Shown here piece after piece: positions 50,495-59,643 of a stretch of 64,000 nt of DNA. Under the pieces are notes generated by a model, which had not been told where the DNA came from, searched no databases, and saw only the letters and a program-made list of their open reading frames with translations. Every line of letters starts with the position of its first letter. Position 1 is the stretch's first letter. The position numbers and the translations under genes are program-made. The stretch covers positions 124,001-188,000 of the forward strand of contig NZ_LMMA01000001.1 of the NCBI RefSeq assembly GCF_001422725.1, written 5' to 3'. This DNA comes from Flavobacterium sp. Leaf82. GTDB taxonomy: Bacteria; Bacteroidota; Bacteroidia; Flavobacteriales; Flavobacteriaceae.

Positions 50495-51709
50495 TTAGCT
50501 TAACATAGTTTTTGCCTTTTTAACGGCTTCAACCATTATGTCAATTTCTTCTATTGTATTGTAAAAAGAAAATGAAGCACGAATGGTTCCGGGAATGCAG
50601 AAAAAGTTCATAATGGGTTGTGCGCAATGATGTCCTGTTCTAACCGCAATTCCTAATTTATCGATAATTGAACCAATATCGTAAGGATGAATTCCGTCAA
50701 TATTAAACGAAACTACAGAAGCTTTATTTTTTCCGGTTCCGTAAATTTTTAAACCTTCAATTTCCAGTAAACGTTTTGTAGCGTGTTCTAATAATTTCTC
50801 TTCTTGTTCCTGAATGTTTTGAAAACCTATATTATTTAGATAGTCAACGGCAGTTCCTAAAACAATTCCGCCAGCGATATTTGGCGTTCCGGCTTCAAAT
50901 TTATGAGGAAGATCAGCATAAGTTGTTTTCTCGAAAGTGACTTCCTTGATCATTTCGCCACCGCCTTGATATGGAGGTAATTTATTTAACCAACCTTCTT
51001 TTCCGTATAAAATTCCAGTTCCGGTTGGACCGCACATTTTATGTCCTGAAAAAGCATAAAAATCACAATCTAAATCTTGAACATCCGGTTTTAAATGCGG
51101 AACAGCCTGTGCGCCATCAATTAAAACTGCAGCGCCCACAGCATGTGCTTTTTCGATAATATATTTGATAGGATTAATGATCCCTAATGCGTTCGAAATA
51201 TGATTTACAGTTACAACTTTAGTTTTTTCTGAAAGCAAAGCGTCAAAAGCATCCATAATCAGTTCACCATTTTCATCCATCGGAATTACTTTAAGAGTGG
51301 CTCCGGTTTTTTCGCATAACATTTGCCAAGGCACAATATTACTATGATGTTCTAAAGAGGAAACAATTACTTCGTCGCCAGGTTTTAAAATTGAAGCAAA
51401 ACCATTGGTTACTAAATTGATTCCGTGCGTTGTTCCCGAAGTAAAGAGTACTTCGTGTGAGAACTTAGCATTAATATGATGCTGGATTTTGACTCTTGAA
51501 ATCTCGTAAGCATCAGTTGCTAATTGACTTAAAGTGTGTACTCCACGGTGAATATTGGCATTTATTTCCTGGTAATATTTCGCCTCAGCATCGATCACAA
51601 TTTGTGGTTTTTGTGATGTTGCTCCGTTGTCGAAATAAACTAAAGGTTTTCCGTTTACTTTTTCCGAAAGTATCGGAAAATCAGCTCTTATTTTTTGGAT
51701 GTCTAACAT
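50495..51709 (-). CDS. sufS: cysteine desulfurase SufS
   Basis: A 404-residue pyridoxal-phosphate enzyme that takes sulfur from cysteine. Lys 224 in FSGHKMCGPTGTGIL binds PLP, Cys 362 in RTGHHCAQPIMNFF is the persulfide Cys, and FTSGTTHGINLV and VLIDGAQAVPHLKPDV are typical. It belongs to the group II (SufS/CsdA) type. It lies on the same strand as sufABCD but a serine-hydrolase gene on the opposite strand separates them. Confidence 0.96.
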   Translation of the reverse strand: MLDIQKIRADFPILSEKVNGKPLVYFDNGATSQKPQIVIDAEAKYYQEINANIHRGVHTLSQLATDAYEISRVKIQHHINAKFSHEVLFTSGTTHGINLVTNGFASILKPGDEVIVSSLEHHSNIVPWQMLCEKTGATLKVIPMDENGELIMDAFDALLSEKTKVVTVNHISNALGIINPIKYIIEKAHAVGAAVLIDGAQAVPHLKPDVQDLDCDFYAFSGHKMCGPTGTGILYGKEGWLNKLPPYQGGGEMIKEVTFEKTTYADLPHKFEAGTPNIAGGIVLGTAVDYLNNIGFQNIQEQEEKLLEHATKRLLEIEGLKIYGTGKNKASVVSFNIDGIHPYDIGSIIDKLGIAVRTGHHCAQPIMNFFCIPGTIRASFSFYNTIEEIDIMVEAVKKAKTMLS

Positions 51710-51930
51710 GTCTTATTTAGAAAAATTCTATTTACAAAAGTACTAAAACTAAATTGGTTTATCCACCAAAACTATAATTTCCTTTTATGGCGCTATCAAT
51801 AGAAGATTTGAAAATCAATTCTGTAAAATTTGATAGTATTTATAAATTATTGAAATTCAAAATAGGAGTTCGATCCTAAAATGTTGATGATAAAATATTT
51901 ATATTGCAGTAAAAAACACCTCTTTAGAAT

Positions 51931-53280
51931 ATGAAAAAAATCATCAAGTTACTTGCACTTGTTTTGTTAATCGTAGTTCTTTATTTTGGATTTACAACTT
52001 ATCCAAAGCTGGAATTAATTTCTGGCTTTTCGGCCAAAAGTATTGCTTCAGGACATTTCTTAGACAATAGATCGAAAGAATTGATCGAAAAATCAGATAA
52101 TGACATTCCGTTAATGGATTTGGCAACCAATACAATTGATGAGGCAGGAAAGTTTGCAACATCTGCCGTTTATGGCTTAAAAGAAAGAAAAGCAATTTAT
52201 CGTGAAGGTTTAGGAGCGACTTTAATTGATGATGATTATGATATTTCGAAACCTTATTTGCTTCCTAAACGTACTAAATTAATCAATAATTTTCCTTTTC
52301 CTTACGGAAATAACGAACCAAAAGACACCTTGTTTTCGACTGTAGATTATTCGAAATTGAATAAAGCAATTGATGATTCTTTTGATAAAAACGGAGGGAA
52401 ATTAAAACGTACACGTGCAGTAATAGTTTTGTATAAAGATAAATTAATAGGTGAAAAATACGACACAGGATTTAACAAAGACAGTAAGATTTTGGGCTGG
52501 TCGATGACAAAAAGTATTACCAGTTCAGCTTTTGGAGTTTTAGCAAAACAAGGAAAAATTGACATTTATAAACCTGCTCCAATTGCCGAATGGAAAAATG
52601 ACGATCGTAAAATTATTACCATAAACGATTTGCTGCACATGAATTCAGGATTAGAATGGGAAGAAAATTACAGTAAAATTTGCGATGCAACAATAATGCT
52701 TTTTCAATCTGGAGATATGGCAAAAGTGCAACGTGAAAAGCCAGCTCAGTTTAAACCCAACACACATTGGAATTATTCTTCCGGAACAACCAATTTATTG
52801 TCAGGAATTTTAAGAAGCCAATTTAAAACCCAACAAGAATATCTTGATTTTTGGTACGGCGCTGTAATTGATAAAATCGGAATGAATTCGATGATCGTAG
52901 AGCAAGATATGACGGGAACTTTTGTAGGTTCTTCCTATGCTTGGGCAACAGCTCGGGATTGGTCTAAATTTGGATTGTTATACCTTCATAAAGGAAACTG
53001 GAACGGAGAGCAAATTCTGGATGAAAGCTGGGTAAAATATTCTGCAACACCCACAAATACTTCTAAAGGAGCTTATGGAGCACAATTTTGGCTAAACGCA
53101 GGAGGGAAATTTCCAGATGTTCCGCGTGATATGTTTTATTGCAGCGGATATCAAGGACAAATGGTGGCGATTATTCCGTCTCTTGATATGGTAATTGTGA
53201 GAATGGGACTTAAGGAAGAAGATCAGGGATTTGATTTTAATGGGTTTTTGAAGGGGATAATTTCTTCGGTTAAGAAATAG
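51931..53280 (+). CDS. serine hydrolase of the beta-lactamase/penicillin-binding family
   Basis: A 449-residue protein with an N-terminal hydrophobic anchor (LLALVLLIVVLYFGFTTYP). The beta-lactamase-like domain has Ser-x-x-Lys in GWSMTKSITSSAFGVLAKQGKID (Ser near 191), a Tyr motif WNYSSGTTNLLSGILR near 280, and a C-terminal YCSGYQGQMVAIIPSLDMVIVRMG. It is a class C-type esterase or peptidase; beta-lactam activity is not implied. It is on the + strand between sufD and sufS and seems to be an insertion in the SUF region. Confidence 0.88.
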   Translation: MKKIIKLLALVLLIVVLYFGFTTYPKLELISGFSAKSIASGHFLDNRSKELIEKSDNDIPLMDLATNTIDEAGKFATSAVYGLKERKAIYREGLGATLIDDDYDISKPYLLPKRTKLINNFPFPYGNNEPKDTLFSTVDYSKLNKAIDDSFDKNGGKLKRTRAVIVLYKDKLIGEKYDTGFNKDSKILGWSMTKSITSSAFGVLAKQGKIDIYKPAPIAEWKNDDRKIITINDLLHMNSGLEWEENYSKICDATIMLFQSGDMAKVQREKPAQFKPNTHWNYSSGTTNLLSGILRSQFKTQQEYLDFWYGAVIDKIGMNSMIVEQDMTGTFVGSSYAWATARDWSKFGLLYLHKGNWNGEQILDESWVKYSATPTNTSKGAYGAQFWLNAGGKFPDVPRDMFYCSGYQGQMVAIIPSLDMVIVRMGLKEEDQGFDFNGFLKGIISSVKK

Positions 53281-53291
53281 TTTATATACAG

Positions 53292-53326
53292 AAAACCCGA
53301 CAGGTTTTTAAAACCTGTCGGGTTTG
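53292..53326. terminator. bidirectional terminator between the serine hydrolase and sufD
   Basis: AAACCCGACAGGTTTT and AAAACCTGTCGGGTTT form a perfect stem. It lies between the converging ends of the two genes. Confidence 0.85.
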
Positions 53327-53349
53327 AATATAGTATTAAATAGAATTTT

Positions 53350-54666
53350 TTACAAATCAAATCCTAAATTCACGCCTAATTTCATGGCAATGATTTTAGT
53401 AATTCTTTGTTTTAATTCTGGTATTTTAATGCTTTCGATAACGGCGTTCGAGAATGCGTACATCAATAAAGCTTTAGCTTCTTTTTTAGGGATTCCACGA
53501 GATTGCATGTAGAACATTGCAGTTTCGTCAAGTTGTCCAACAGTACAACCGTGAGAACATTTTACGTCGTCAGCAAAAATTTCTAATTGTGGTTTTGCAT
53601 TGATAGTAGCTTTGTCACTCAATAAAATATTATTACTTTTTTGGAAAGCATTTGTTTTTTGAGCTTCTTTATTTACTAGAATTTTTCCGTTGAAAACTCC
53701 CGTTGAACGGTCAGAGAAAATTCCTTTATAATCCTGAAAACTCTCGCAGTTTGGTTGTGCGTGGTTTACCAAAGTATAATGATCGACGTGTTGTTTGTCG
53801 TTTAGAATTGAAATTCCGTTAAGCGTACTTGTCAATCTTTCACCAAAGTGATAAAAGTTTAAGTTGTTACGAGTAAGATTTCCACCAAACGAAAATGTAT
53901 GCACATAAGCATGACTTTCCTGTTGTTGAGAAACGTAAGTATTGTCAATTAAATTAGCTTCGCTATTATCGTTTTGAATTTTGTAATAGTCAACAATCGC
54001 ACGTTTTTGAGTAAAAATCTCTGTAACCGAATTGGTTAAAACCGGATTTTCGTTCAAACTTTGGTGACGCTCGATAATCTGAACATGTGAATTTTCACCC
54101 ACAATAACCAAATTTCTTGGCTGAACCATTAATGCAGCTTCGTTTCCTGTTGAGAAATACATGATCTCAATAGGTTTATCTGCAACTTTCTTTTGTGGAA
54201 TATTGATAAAAGCACCTTCACTTGCAAATGCAGTATTCAATGAAGTTAAACTATCATCTTTACTTGCGATTTGATTGAAGTACGTATCAATAATCATTTT
54301 ATATTTTGGTTTGGTCAATGCCGATGACATCAAGCAAACATCGATTCCGTCATGTGTAGTAGAAGACAAATGCGAACTGAAAACACCATCGATAAATACT
54401 AATTTATAGGTGTCGATTTCGTGTAAAAAGTATTTTTTTACCTGATTAAATTCGATTGCATTTTCTTGCTTAGGAAAAACCGTAAAGTCATTTTTTAAGA
54501 TGGCGTTTAACGATGTATATTTCCAAGCTTCTTCTTTTTTGGTTGGGAAACCTTTATTTTCGAAGTTTTTTAAGGCATTTGTGCGTATGTCATGTAAATC
54601 TGAATGTACATCGACACGCTCTTCAAAAGCCATAAAAGACGATACTAATTTTTCTTTTAAATCCAT
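53350..54666 (-). CDS. sufD: Fe-S cluster assembly scaffold protein SufD
   Basis: A 438-residue protein of the SufBCD scaffold. The C-terminal core has KCSHGCTVGQLDETAMFYMQSRGIPKKEAKALLMYAFSNAVI and a beta-helix region with YTLVNHAQPNCESFQDYKGIFSDRSTGVFNGKI. The ATG at 54666 (MDLKEKLVSSFMAFEERVDVHSD) is preferred; a TTG at 54702 would read through the upstream repeat. It is separated from sufC by a four-helix-bundle gene. Confidence 0.92.
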   Translation of the reverse strand: MDLKEKLVSSFMAFEERVDVHSDLHDIRTNALKNFENKGFPTKKEEAWKYTSLNAILKNDFTVFPKQENAIEFNQVKKYFLHEIDTYKLVFIDGVFSSHLSSTTHDGIDVCLMSSALTKPKYKMIIDTYFNQIASKDDSLTSLNTAFASEGAFINIPQKKVADKPIEIMYFSTGNEAALMVQPRNLVIVGENSHVQIIERHQSLNENPVLTNSVTEIFTQKRAIVDYYKIQNDNSEANLIDNTYVSQQQESHAYVHTFSFGGNLTRNNLNFYHFGERLTSTLNGISILNDKQHVDHYTLVNHAQPNCESFQDYKGIFSDRSTGVFNGKILVNKEAQKTNAFQKSNNILLSDKATINAKPQLEIFADDVKCSHGCTVGQLDETAMFYMQSRGIPKKEAKALLMYAFSNAVIESIKIPELKQRITKIIAMKLGVNLGFDL

Positions 54667-54688
54667 TTTCTTGTTTGTTTCCTTCGGA

Positions 54689-54800
54689 GTTTCAGGTTTC
54701 AAGTTTCAGGTTGCTTATTGAAACTTAACTCCTTTGAATCCATATTGTTTCAGGTTTAAAGTTTCAGGATTTTCTACTGAAACTTATTTCCTTTGAAATC
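54689..54800. repeat. tandem 52-54-bp direct repeat flanking the four-helix-bundle gene end
   Basis: Two copies, 54689-54740 and 54747-54800, share GTTTCAGGTTTMAAGTTTCAGG, then GAAACTTA, then TCCTTTGAA. The second copy contains the stop end of the four-helix-bundle gene. Related GAAACCTGAAACT words lie upstream near 55200-55240. The pattern suggests repeat-mediated insertion or slippage. Confidence 0.65.
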
Positions 54801-55163
54801 TTTTTTATTAAGGTAAGTGATAAAGTTTTTTATTTTACCTCTTAAATTTTCGTAATCTTTTTTTAAAGCTTCAAATTTTTGTTCTGAAATATATTCAAAA
54901 TCAAAAACTCTATAAAGTTGAGATCTTGTTTCTCCTGCAGAGCCTTTTGCTATTGATAAAAATTGTCGAAATTCTAAATTTCCATCTCTTTCAAAACCTT
55001 CAGCAATATTATCCATCACTGATCCAGAAGAAGCTTTTATTTGATTTTTAAATCTGAAATCTGATTTTAATTCTGTTTCAATTGCAATTGAATGAACTTC
55101 TTTTGCTAATCGTCGAGCTTCTTTCCAGATTTCCAAATCTTCAAATCGAGTTATAGTTGCCAT
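54774..55163 (-). CDS. four-helix-bundle protein (23S rRNA-intervening-sequence family)
   Basis: A 129-residue mostly helical protein of the S23/avd-like four-helix-bundle family: [53 protein letters not shown], then [36 protein letters not shown]. These genes occur in rRNA intervening sequences and as scattered single genes; function is poorly known. It lies between sufC and sufD on the same strand, with repeats at both ends, and looks like an inserted cassette. Confidence 0.85.
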   Translation of the reverse strand: MATITRFEDLEIWKEARRLAKEVHSIAIETELKSDFRFKNQIKASSGSVMDNIAEGFERDGNLEFRQFLSIAKGSAGETRSQLYRVFDFEYISEQKFEALKKDYENLRGKIKNFITYLNKKDFKGNKFQ

Positions 55164-55241
55164 GTTTTATCTTAATTAAGTTTAAACCTACAAATGTAGC
55201 TCAACTTGAAACTAAACAAACATGAAACCTGAAACTAAAAT

Positions 55242-55988
55242 TTAGTTCTCCGCTTTAATCCAGTCGTATCCTTTTTCTTCCAGTTCGTAAGCCAATTCTT
55301 TTCCTCCAGATTTTACGATTCTTCCGTTGTAAAGAACGTGAACAAAATCCGGAACAATATAGTCTAACAAACGTTGGTAGTGTGTGATAACGATAATTGC
55401 GTTTTTCTCGCTTTTCAATTTGTTAACTCCGTTAGCAACAATTCTTAGGGCATCGATATCAAGACCAGAATCGGTTTCGTCAAGGATGGCTAATTTTGGC
55501 TCTAACATTGCCATTTGAAAAATCTCGTTTCTTTTTTTCTCTCCTCCTGAAAAACCTTCGTTTAAAGAACGAGATAAAAATTTACGGTCGATTTCTAATA
55601 ATTCAGATTTCTCACGAATTACTTTTAGCATTTCATTCGCAGGCATTTCGGCTTCACCGTTTGCTTTACGAGTTTCGTTGATCGCAGTTTTCATGAAGTT
55701 CGTTACACTTACTCCAGGAATTTCTACAGGATATTGAAAAGAAAGGAAAACTCCTTTGTGTGCTCTTTCTTCAGGAGCAAGATCAGCAAGATCTTCTCCG
55801 TCAAGGAAAACTTGTCCGTCAGTAACTTCGTAGTTTTCATTTCCGGCAATTACAGCCGAAAGTGTACTTTTTCCAGAACCGTTTGGTCCCATGATAGCGT
55901 GTACTTCGCCAGCTTTAACTTCTATATTAATTCCTTTCAGGATTTCTTTATCACCAATTGAGGCGTGAAGGTTTTTTATTGATAACAT
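55242..55988 (-). CDS. sufC: Fe-S cluster assembly ATPase SufC
   Basis: A 248-residue ABC-type ATPase of the SufBCD complex. Walker A is in IMGPNGSGKSTLSAVIAG, the signature is SRSLNEGFSGGEKKRNEIFQMAMLEPKLAILDETDSGLDIDAL, and IVITHYQRLLDYI holds the His switch. Length is normal. The flavodoxin-like gene precedes it by 13 bp. Confidence 0.95.
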   Translation of the reverse strand: MLSIKNLHASIGDKEILKGINIEVKAGEVHAIMGPNGSGKSTLSAVIAGNENYEVTDGQVFLDGEDLADLAPEERAHKGVFLSFQYPVEIPGVSVTNFMKTAINETRKANGEAEMPANEMLKVIREKSELLEIDRKFLSRSLNEGFSGGEKKRNEIFQMAMLEPKLAILDETDSGLDIDALRIVANGVNKLKSEKNAIIVITHYQRLLDYIVPDFVHVLYNGRIVKSGGKELAYELEEKGYDWIKAEN

Positions 55989-56001
55989 TGTTTTTTTTAT
56001 T

Positions 56002-56490
56002 TTATATAAATGTCAATTCTATTTTTGTTGTTTGGTTTAGGATATTGGCATTAAAATGCGCGTGTCCTAAATATTCCATGCCTAAATAATCGGCTGATTT
56101 TTTGAAAGGAATGTAAAAACTTTCTTCAATTTCATTATCGTGTGAATTTGATATCACACCAATTTTCTTTCCTCTGAGTTTTCTTCCGGTTTCTTTTTCA
56201 ATTCGGAGTAAATCCGAAAACCGATCAAAGAAAACCTTCATTATTCCACTCATATTATACCAATATATTGGCGTTGCAAAAATTAAAGTGTCGTAATTTT
56301 CAAGTATTCCTTTTATCAAGGGCAAAAAATCATCTTCTCTGTTTTTGCTTTCGTAATCGTAATAAGAAATATTAAAATCACTTAGATCAATTACCTCTAT
56401 TCCGTGTTCTTTAGAAATCTCGTCTACAATTTTGGTTGTATTTCCGTTTTTTCTTGAAGAACCTAAAATGATTACTTTTCTACCTTCCAT
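56002..56490 (-). CDS. flavodoxin-fold FMN reductase-like protein
   Basis: A 162-residue protein with the flavodoxin-like fold of NADPH-dependent FMN reductases: VIILGSSRKNGNTTKIVDEIS (phosphate loop), DTLIFATPIYWYNMSGIMKVFFDRFSDLL and GKKIGVISNSHDNEIEESF. It lies between sufB (6 bp) and sufC (13 bp) and so is co-transcribed with SUF. It may supply electrons for cluster assembly, but that is inference. Confidence 0.85.
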   Translation of the reverse strand: MEGRKVIILGSSRKNGNTTKIVDEISKEHGIEVIDLSDFNISYYDYESKNREDDFLPLIKGILENYDTLIFATPIYWYNMSGIMKVFFDRFSDLLRIEKETGRKLRGKKIGVISNSHDNEIEESFYIPFKKSADYLGMEYLGHAHFNANILNQTTKIELTFI

Positions 56491-56496
56491 CTTTAA

Positions 56497-57945
56497 TTAT
56501 CCTACAGATCCTTCTAAAGAAATCTCTAATAATTTTTGGGCTTCAACAGCAAATTCCATTGGCAATTTGTTCAATACATCTTTACTGAAACCGTTTACAA
56601 TTAATGCAATTGCTTTTTCAGTTGGAATACCTCTTTGGTTGCAATAAAAAACCTGATCTTCTCCAATTTTACTTGTAGTTGCTTCGTGCTCTATTTTAGC
56701 TGATGGATTTTTACTTTCGATATAAGGGAAAGTATGTGCTCCGCAATTGTTTCCCATTAAAAGAGAATCACATTGAGAAAAGTTACGTGCATTTTCAGCT
56801 CTTGGGCTAATTTGCACTAATCCACGGTAACTGTTTTGTGATTTACCAGCAGAGATACCTTTAGAAATAATAGTCGATTTAGTATTTTTTCCTAAATGGA
56901 TCATTTTAGTTCCTGTATCTGCTTGTTGGTAATTATTGGTAACGGCAATTGAATAAAATTCTCCCACCGAATTATCTCCTTTTAATACACAAGAAGGATA
57001 TTTCCAGGTTACAGCAGAACCAGTTTCTACTTGTGTCCATGAAATTTTAGCGTTTGTTTCGCATAAACCTCTTTTGGTTACGAAGTTATAAACTCCACCT
57101 TTTCCTTCTTTGTTTCCAGGGAACCAGTTTTGAACGGTAGAATATTTAATTTCGGCATCATCCAATGCGATTAATTCAACCACAGCAGCGTGCAATTGAT
57201 TTTCGTCACGACTTGGAGCCGTACAACCTTCAAGGTATGAAACATAACTTCCTTCATCTGCAATAACTAGGGTTCTCTCGAATTGTCCTGTTCCTGCCTG
57301 ATTGATTCTAAAATAAGTTGAAAGTTCCATTGGGCAACGAACGCCTTTTGGAATATAACAGAAACTTCCGTCAGAGAAAACCGCTGAGTTTAATGCTGCG
57401 TAGAAGTTGTCTTTTTGAGGTACAACAGTTCCTAAATATTTACGAACTAATTCCGGATGTTCTTTGATAGCTTCAGAAATAGGACAGAAAATAATTCCTT
57501 TTTCTCCCAATGTTTTCTTGAAAGTAGTAGCAACAGAAACAGAATCGACAACAATATCCATAGCGACATTGTTCATCATTTTTTGTTCGTCTACAGAGAT
57601 ACCTAACTTTTTGTACATTTCAAGAAGTTCCGGATCTACATCATCTAAAGTTTTTGTTGGATCTACTTGCTTTGGAGCAGAATAGTATGAAATAGCTTGA
57701 AAATCAGGTTTTTGATAATGAACATTTGCCCATTCCGGTTCAATCATTTCTTTCCACGCACGAAAAGCCTCAATACGCCAATCGGTCATCCATTGAGGTT
57801 CTTCTTTTTTTAGGGAAATAGCTCTTACGATATCTTCATTTAAGCCAATAGGAAATGTTTCCGATTCAATATCGGTGTAAAATCCGTATTCGTATTCTTT
57901 AGTTTCGAGTTCGATTTTTAAATCGTCTTCCGTGTATTTTGACAT
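56497..57945 (-). CDS. sufB: Fe-S cluster assembly scaffold protein SufB
   Basis: A 482-residue scaffold protein that builds iron-sulfur clusters with SufC and SufD. Marks: [112 protein letters not shown] and [23 protein letters not shown]. Length is typical. It is 69 bp after sufA. Confidence 0.97.
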   Translation of the reverse strand: MSKYTEDDLKIELETKEYEYGFYTDIESETFPIGLNEDIVRAISLKKEEPQWMTDWRIEAFRAWKEMIEPEWANVHYQKPDFQAISYYSAPKQVDPTKTLDDVDPELLEMYKKLGISVDEQKMMNNVAMDIVVDSVSVATTFKKTLGEKGIIFCPISEAIKEHPELVRKYLGTVVPQKDNFYAALNSAVFSDGSFCYIPKGVRCPMELSTYFRINQAGTGQFERTLVIADEGSYVSYLEGCTAPSRDENQLHAAVVELIALDDAEIKYSTVQNWFPGNKEGKGGVYNFVTKRGLCETNAKISWTQVETGSAVTWKYPSCVLKGDNSVGEFYSIAVTNNYQQADTGTKMIHLGKNTKSTIISKGISAGKSQNSYRGLVQISPRAENARNFSQCDSLLMGNNCGAHTFPYIESKNPSAKIEHEATTSKIGEDQVFYCNQRGIPTEKAIALIVNGFSKDVLNKLPMEFAVEAQKLLEISLEGSVG

Positions 57946-58014
57946 TTTTTAGTTTTTTAAAACGCTTGGGAAATAAGATTTCTTAAGCATTTAAATTTTG
58001 CTTTTAGACTTTAC

Positions 58015-58344
58015 TTATAGCGAAAAAGATTCTCCGCAACCACAAGTTCTGCTTGCATTTGGATTATTAAATACGAAACCTTTTCCGTTTAATCCGCCTG
58101 AAAATTCAAGTATTGTTCCGGCTAAATATAGAAATGATTTTTTTTCAACTGCAATTGTTATGTCGTTGTCTACAAATATTTTATCGTCGTCGCCTTTGGT
58201 TTTGTCAAATTTTAAATCATATGACAAACCAGAGCATCCGCCACTTTTCACGCCTACTCTTACGTAGTCGCTAGCAGCATCAAAACCATCATCTTTCATC
58301 AAGTCGATGATTTTCTTTTTGGCTGTATCAGAAACTTTTATCAT
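58015..58344 (-). CDS. sufA: HesB/IscA-type Fe-S carrier (SufA)
   Basis: A 109-residue A-type carrier. The three cluster-binding Cys are seen in VKSGGCSGLSYDLKFD and SRTCGCGESF near the C-terminus. It is the first gene of the SUF minus-strand group (sufA-sufB-flavodoxin-sufC-four-helix-sufD), with a promoter -7 box about 110 bp upstream. Confidence 0.92.
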   Translation of the reverse strand: MIKVSDTAKKKIIDLMKDDGFDAASDYVRVGVKSGGCSGLSYDLKFDKTKGDDDKIFVDNDITIAVEKKSFLYLAGTILEFSGGLNGKGFVFNNPNASRTCGCGESFSL

Positions 58345-58450
58345 TGTTTATGGTATTTGTTTTTGCTTTCAATTGAATTAACATTCAAAATAGTAATTAA
58401 ATTATTACATTTTAAAGTGCTGTCTTTCAATGTTGAAATTAAATTATCTG

Positions 58451-58458
58451 CAAAGATA
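58451..58458 (-). promoter_or_regulatory. promoter -7 box (TATCTTTG) of the SUF genes
   Basis: Exact TAnnTTTG match on the minus strand, 107 bp upstream of the sufA ATG. The leader between holds an imperfect AT-rich palindrome around 58395-58412. The rest of the gap 58345-58712 shows nothing else but the MBL promoter box. Confidence 0.5.
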
Positions 58459-58679
58459 CGACTTAAAAACCTTTTTCCATAACGGTTCACATTATTATAA
58501 CAAATGTTAAAATAGATATTAGTTATATTACTAAATGAATGGGTTATTGATGACAGTTTTTAATGATTTTCAATTTTTTCTCAATTTTCCCAAATAAACA
58601 ATAAATTAAGAACTCTGAAGATTAAAGATTTGTCAAGATTTTTAAAAGGATTTTTTTAGCATAACGGAATTGTATTTCC

Positions 58680-58687
58680 TAGCTTTG
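58680..58687 (+). promoter_or_regulatory. promoter -7 box (TAGCTTTG) of the MBL-fold gene
   Basis: Exact TAnnTTTG match 26 bp upstream of the ATG. Confidence 0.45.
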
Positions 58688-58712
58688 TTTTTAATATTAG
58701 AAATCTATTCTC

Positions 58713-59570
58713 ATGAAGCTTTACCCAATAGAATCCGGAAATTTTAAATTAGATGGCGGCGCTATGTTTGGTGTTGTGCCTAAAACAATCTGGAAGAAAA
58801 CGAATCCCGCAGATGCTAATAATTTAATTGATATTGCTGCACGTTGCCTGCTTATTGAAGACGGAAACCGATTGATTTTGATTGATACGGGAATGGGAAA
58901 CAAGCAATCTGAAAAGTTTTTTGGATATTACTCACTTTGGGGATCACATTCGATAGACAAATCATTGGCAAAATATGGTTTTCACCGAGATGATATTACG
59001 GATGTTTTTATGACACATTTGCATTTTGATCATTGTGGAGGAAGTGTTCAATGGAATTCGGACAAAACTTTTTATGAGCCGGCTTTTAAAAATGCTAAAT
59101 TTTGGACGAATGAAAATCATTGGGAATGGGCAACAAAACCTAATGCCCGTGAAAAAGCATCTTTTCTTTCAGAGAATATTTTGCCTATGCAGGAAAGCGG
59201 ACAATTGAATTTTATCAAACGTCCTGAAAGTGATTTTGGATTTTCTGATGAAATGAATTTCGGAATTTATTACGTTGATGGTCATACCGAAAAGCAAATG
59301 ATTCCACATATTCAATACAAAGATAAAACCATAGTTTTTTGTGCGGATTTGTTGGCTACAGCCGGACATATTCCGTTGCCATACGTTATGGGATACGATA
59401 CGCGACCTTTGCTAACAATGCCCGAAAAATCAAAATTCCTGAACGCGGCAGCAGATAATAATCATTATTTGTTTTTAGAACATGACGCTCATAACCAGAT
59501 TATAACGGTAGAACATACTGAAAAAGGAGTTCGACTGAAAGAAGTTTTTACTTGCGAAGATGTTCTTTAG
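58713..59570 (+). CDS. MBL-fold metallo-hydrolase
   Basis: A 285-residue metallo-beta-lactamase-fold hydrolase. The zinc motif is THLHFDHCGG with His 102, His 104, Asp 106 and His 107; earlier LILIDTGMG and later YYVDGHTEKQMI and FCADLLATAGHIPLP give further metal ligands. It resembles the quorum-quenching lactonase-like or general hydrolase subgroup; the substrate is unknown. No signal peptide is seen. A terminator follows directly. Confidence 0.9.
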   Translation: MKLYPIESGNFKLDGGAMFGVVPKTIWKKTNPADANNLIDIAARCLLIEDGNRLILIDTGMGNKQSEKFFGYYSLWGSHSIDKSLAKYGFHRDDITDVFMTHLHFDHCGGSVQWNSDKTFYEPAFKNAKFWTNENHWEWATKPNAREKASFLSENILPMQESGQLNFIKRPESDFGFSDEMNFGIYYVDGHTEKQMIPHIQYKDKTIVFCADLLATAGHIPLPYVMGYDTRPLLTMPEKSKFLNAAADNNHYLFLEHDAHNQIITVEHTEKGVRLKEVFTCEDVL

Positions 59571-59587
59571 GACAAAATCTTAAATAT

Positions 59588-59626
59588 AAAAAAAATCCCA
59601 TTCGCGGCAGCAAATGGGATTTTTTA
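59588..59626. terminator. terminator between the MBL gene and LRR gene 1
   Basis: AAAAATCCCATT and AATGGGATTTTT with loop CGCGGCAGCA. Convergent genes on both sides. A closely similar hairpin is at 62270-62306. Confidence 0.85.
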
Positions 59627-59643
59627 GTTTTAACAATATATAA

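Noticed and set aside
51931..53280. True beta-lactamase
   Set aside because: SxxK and Tyr motifs fit the wider serine-hydrolase family, but there is no clear KTG motif and no resistance context.
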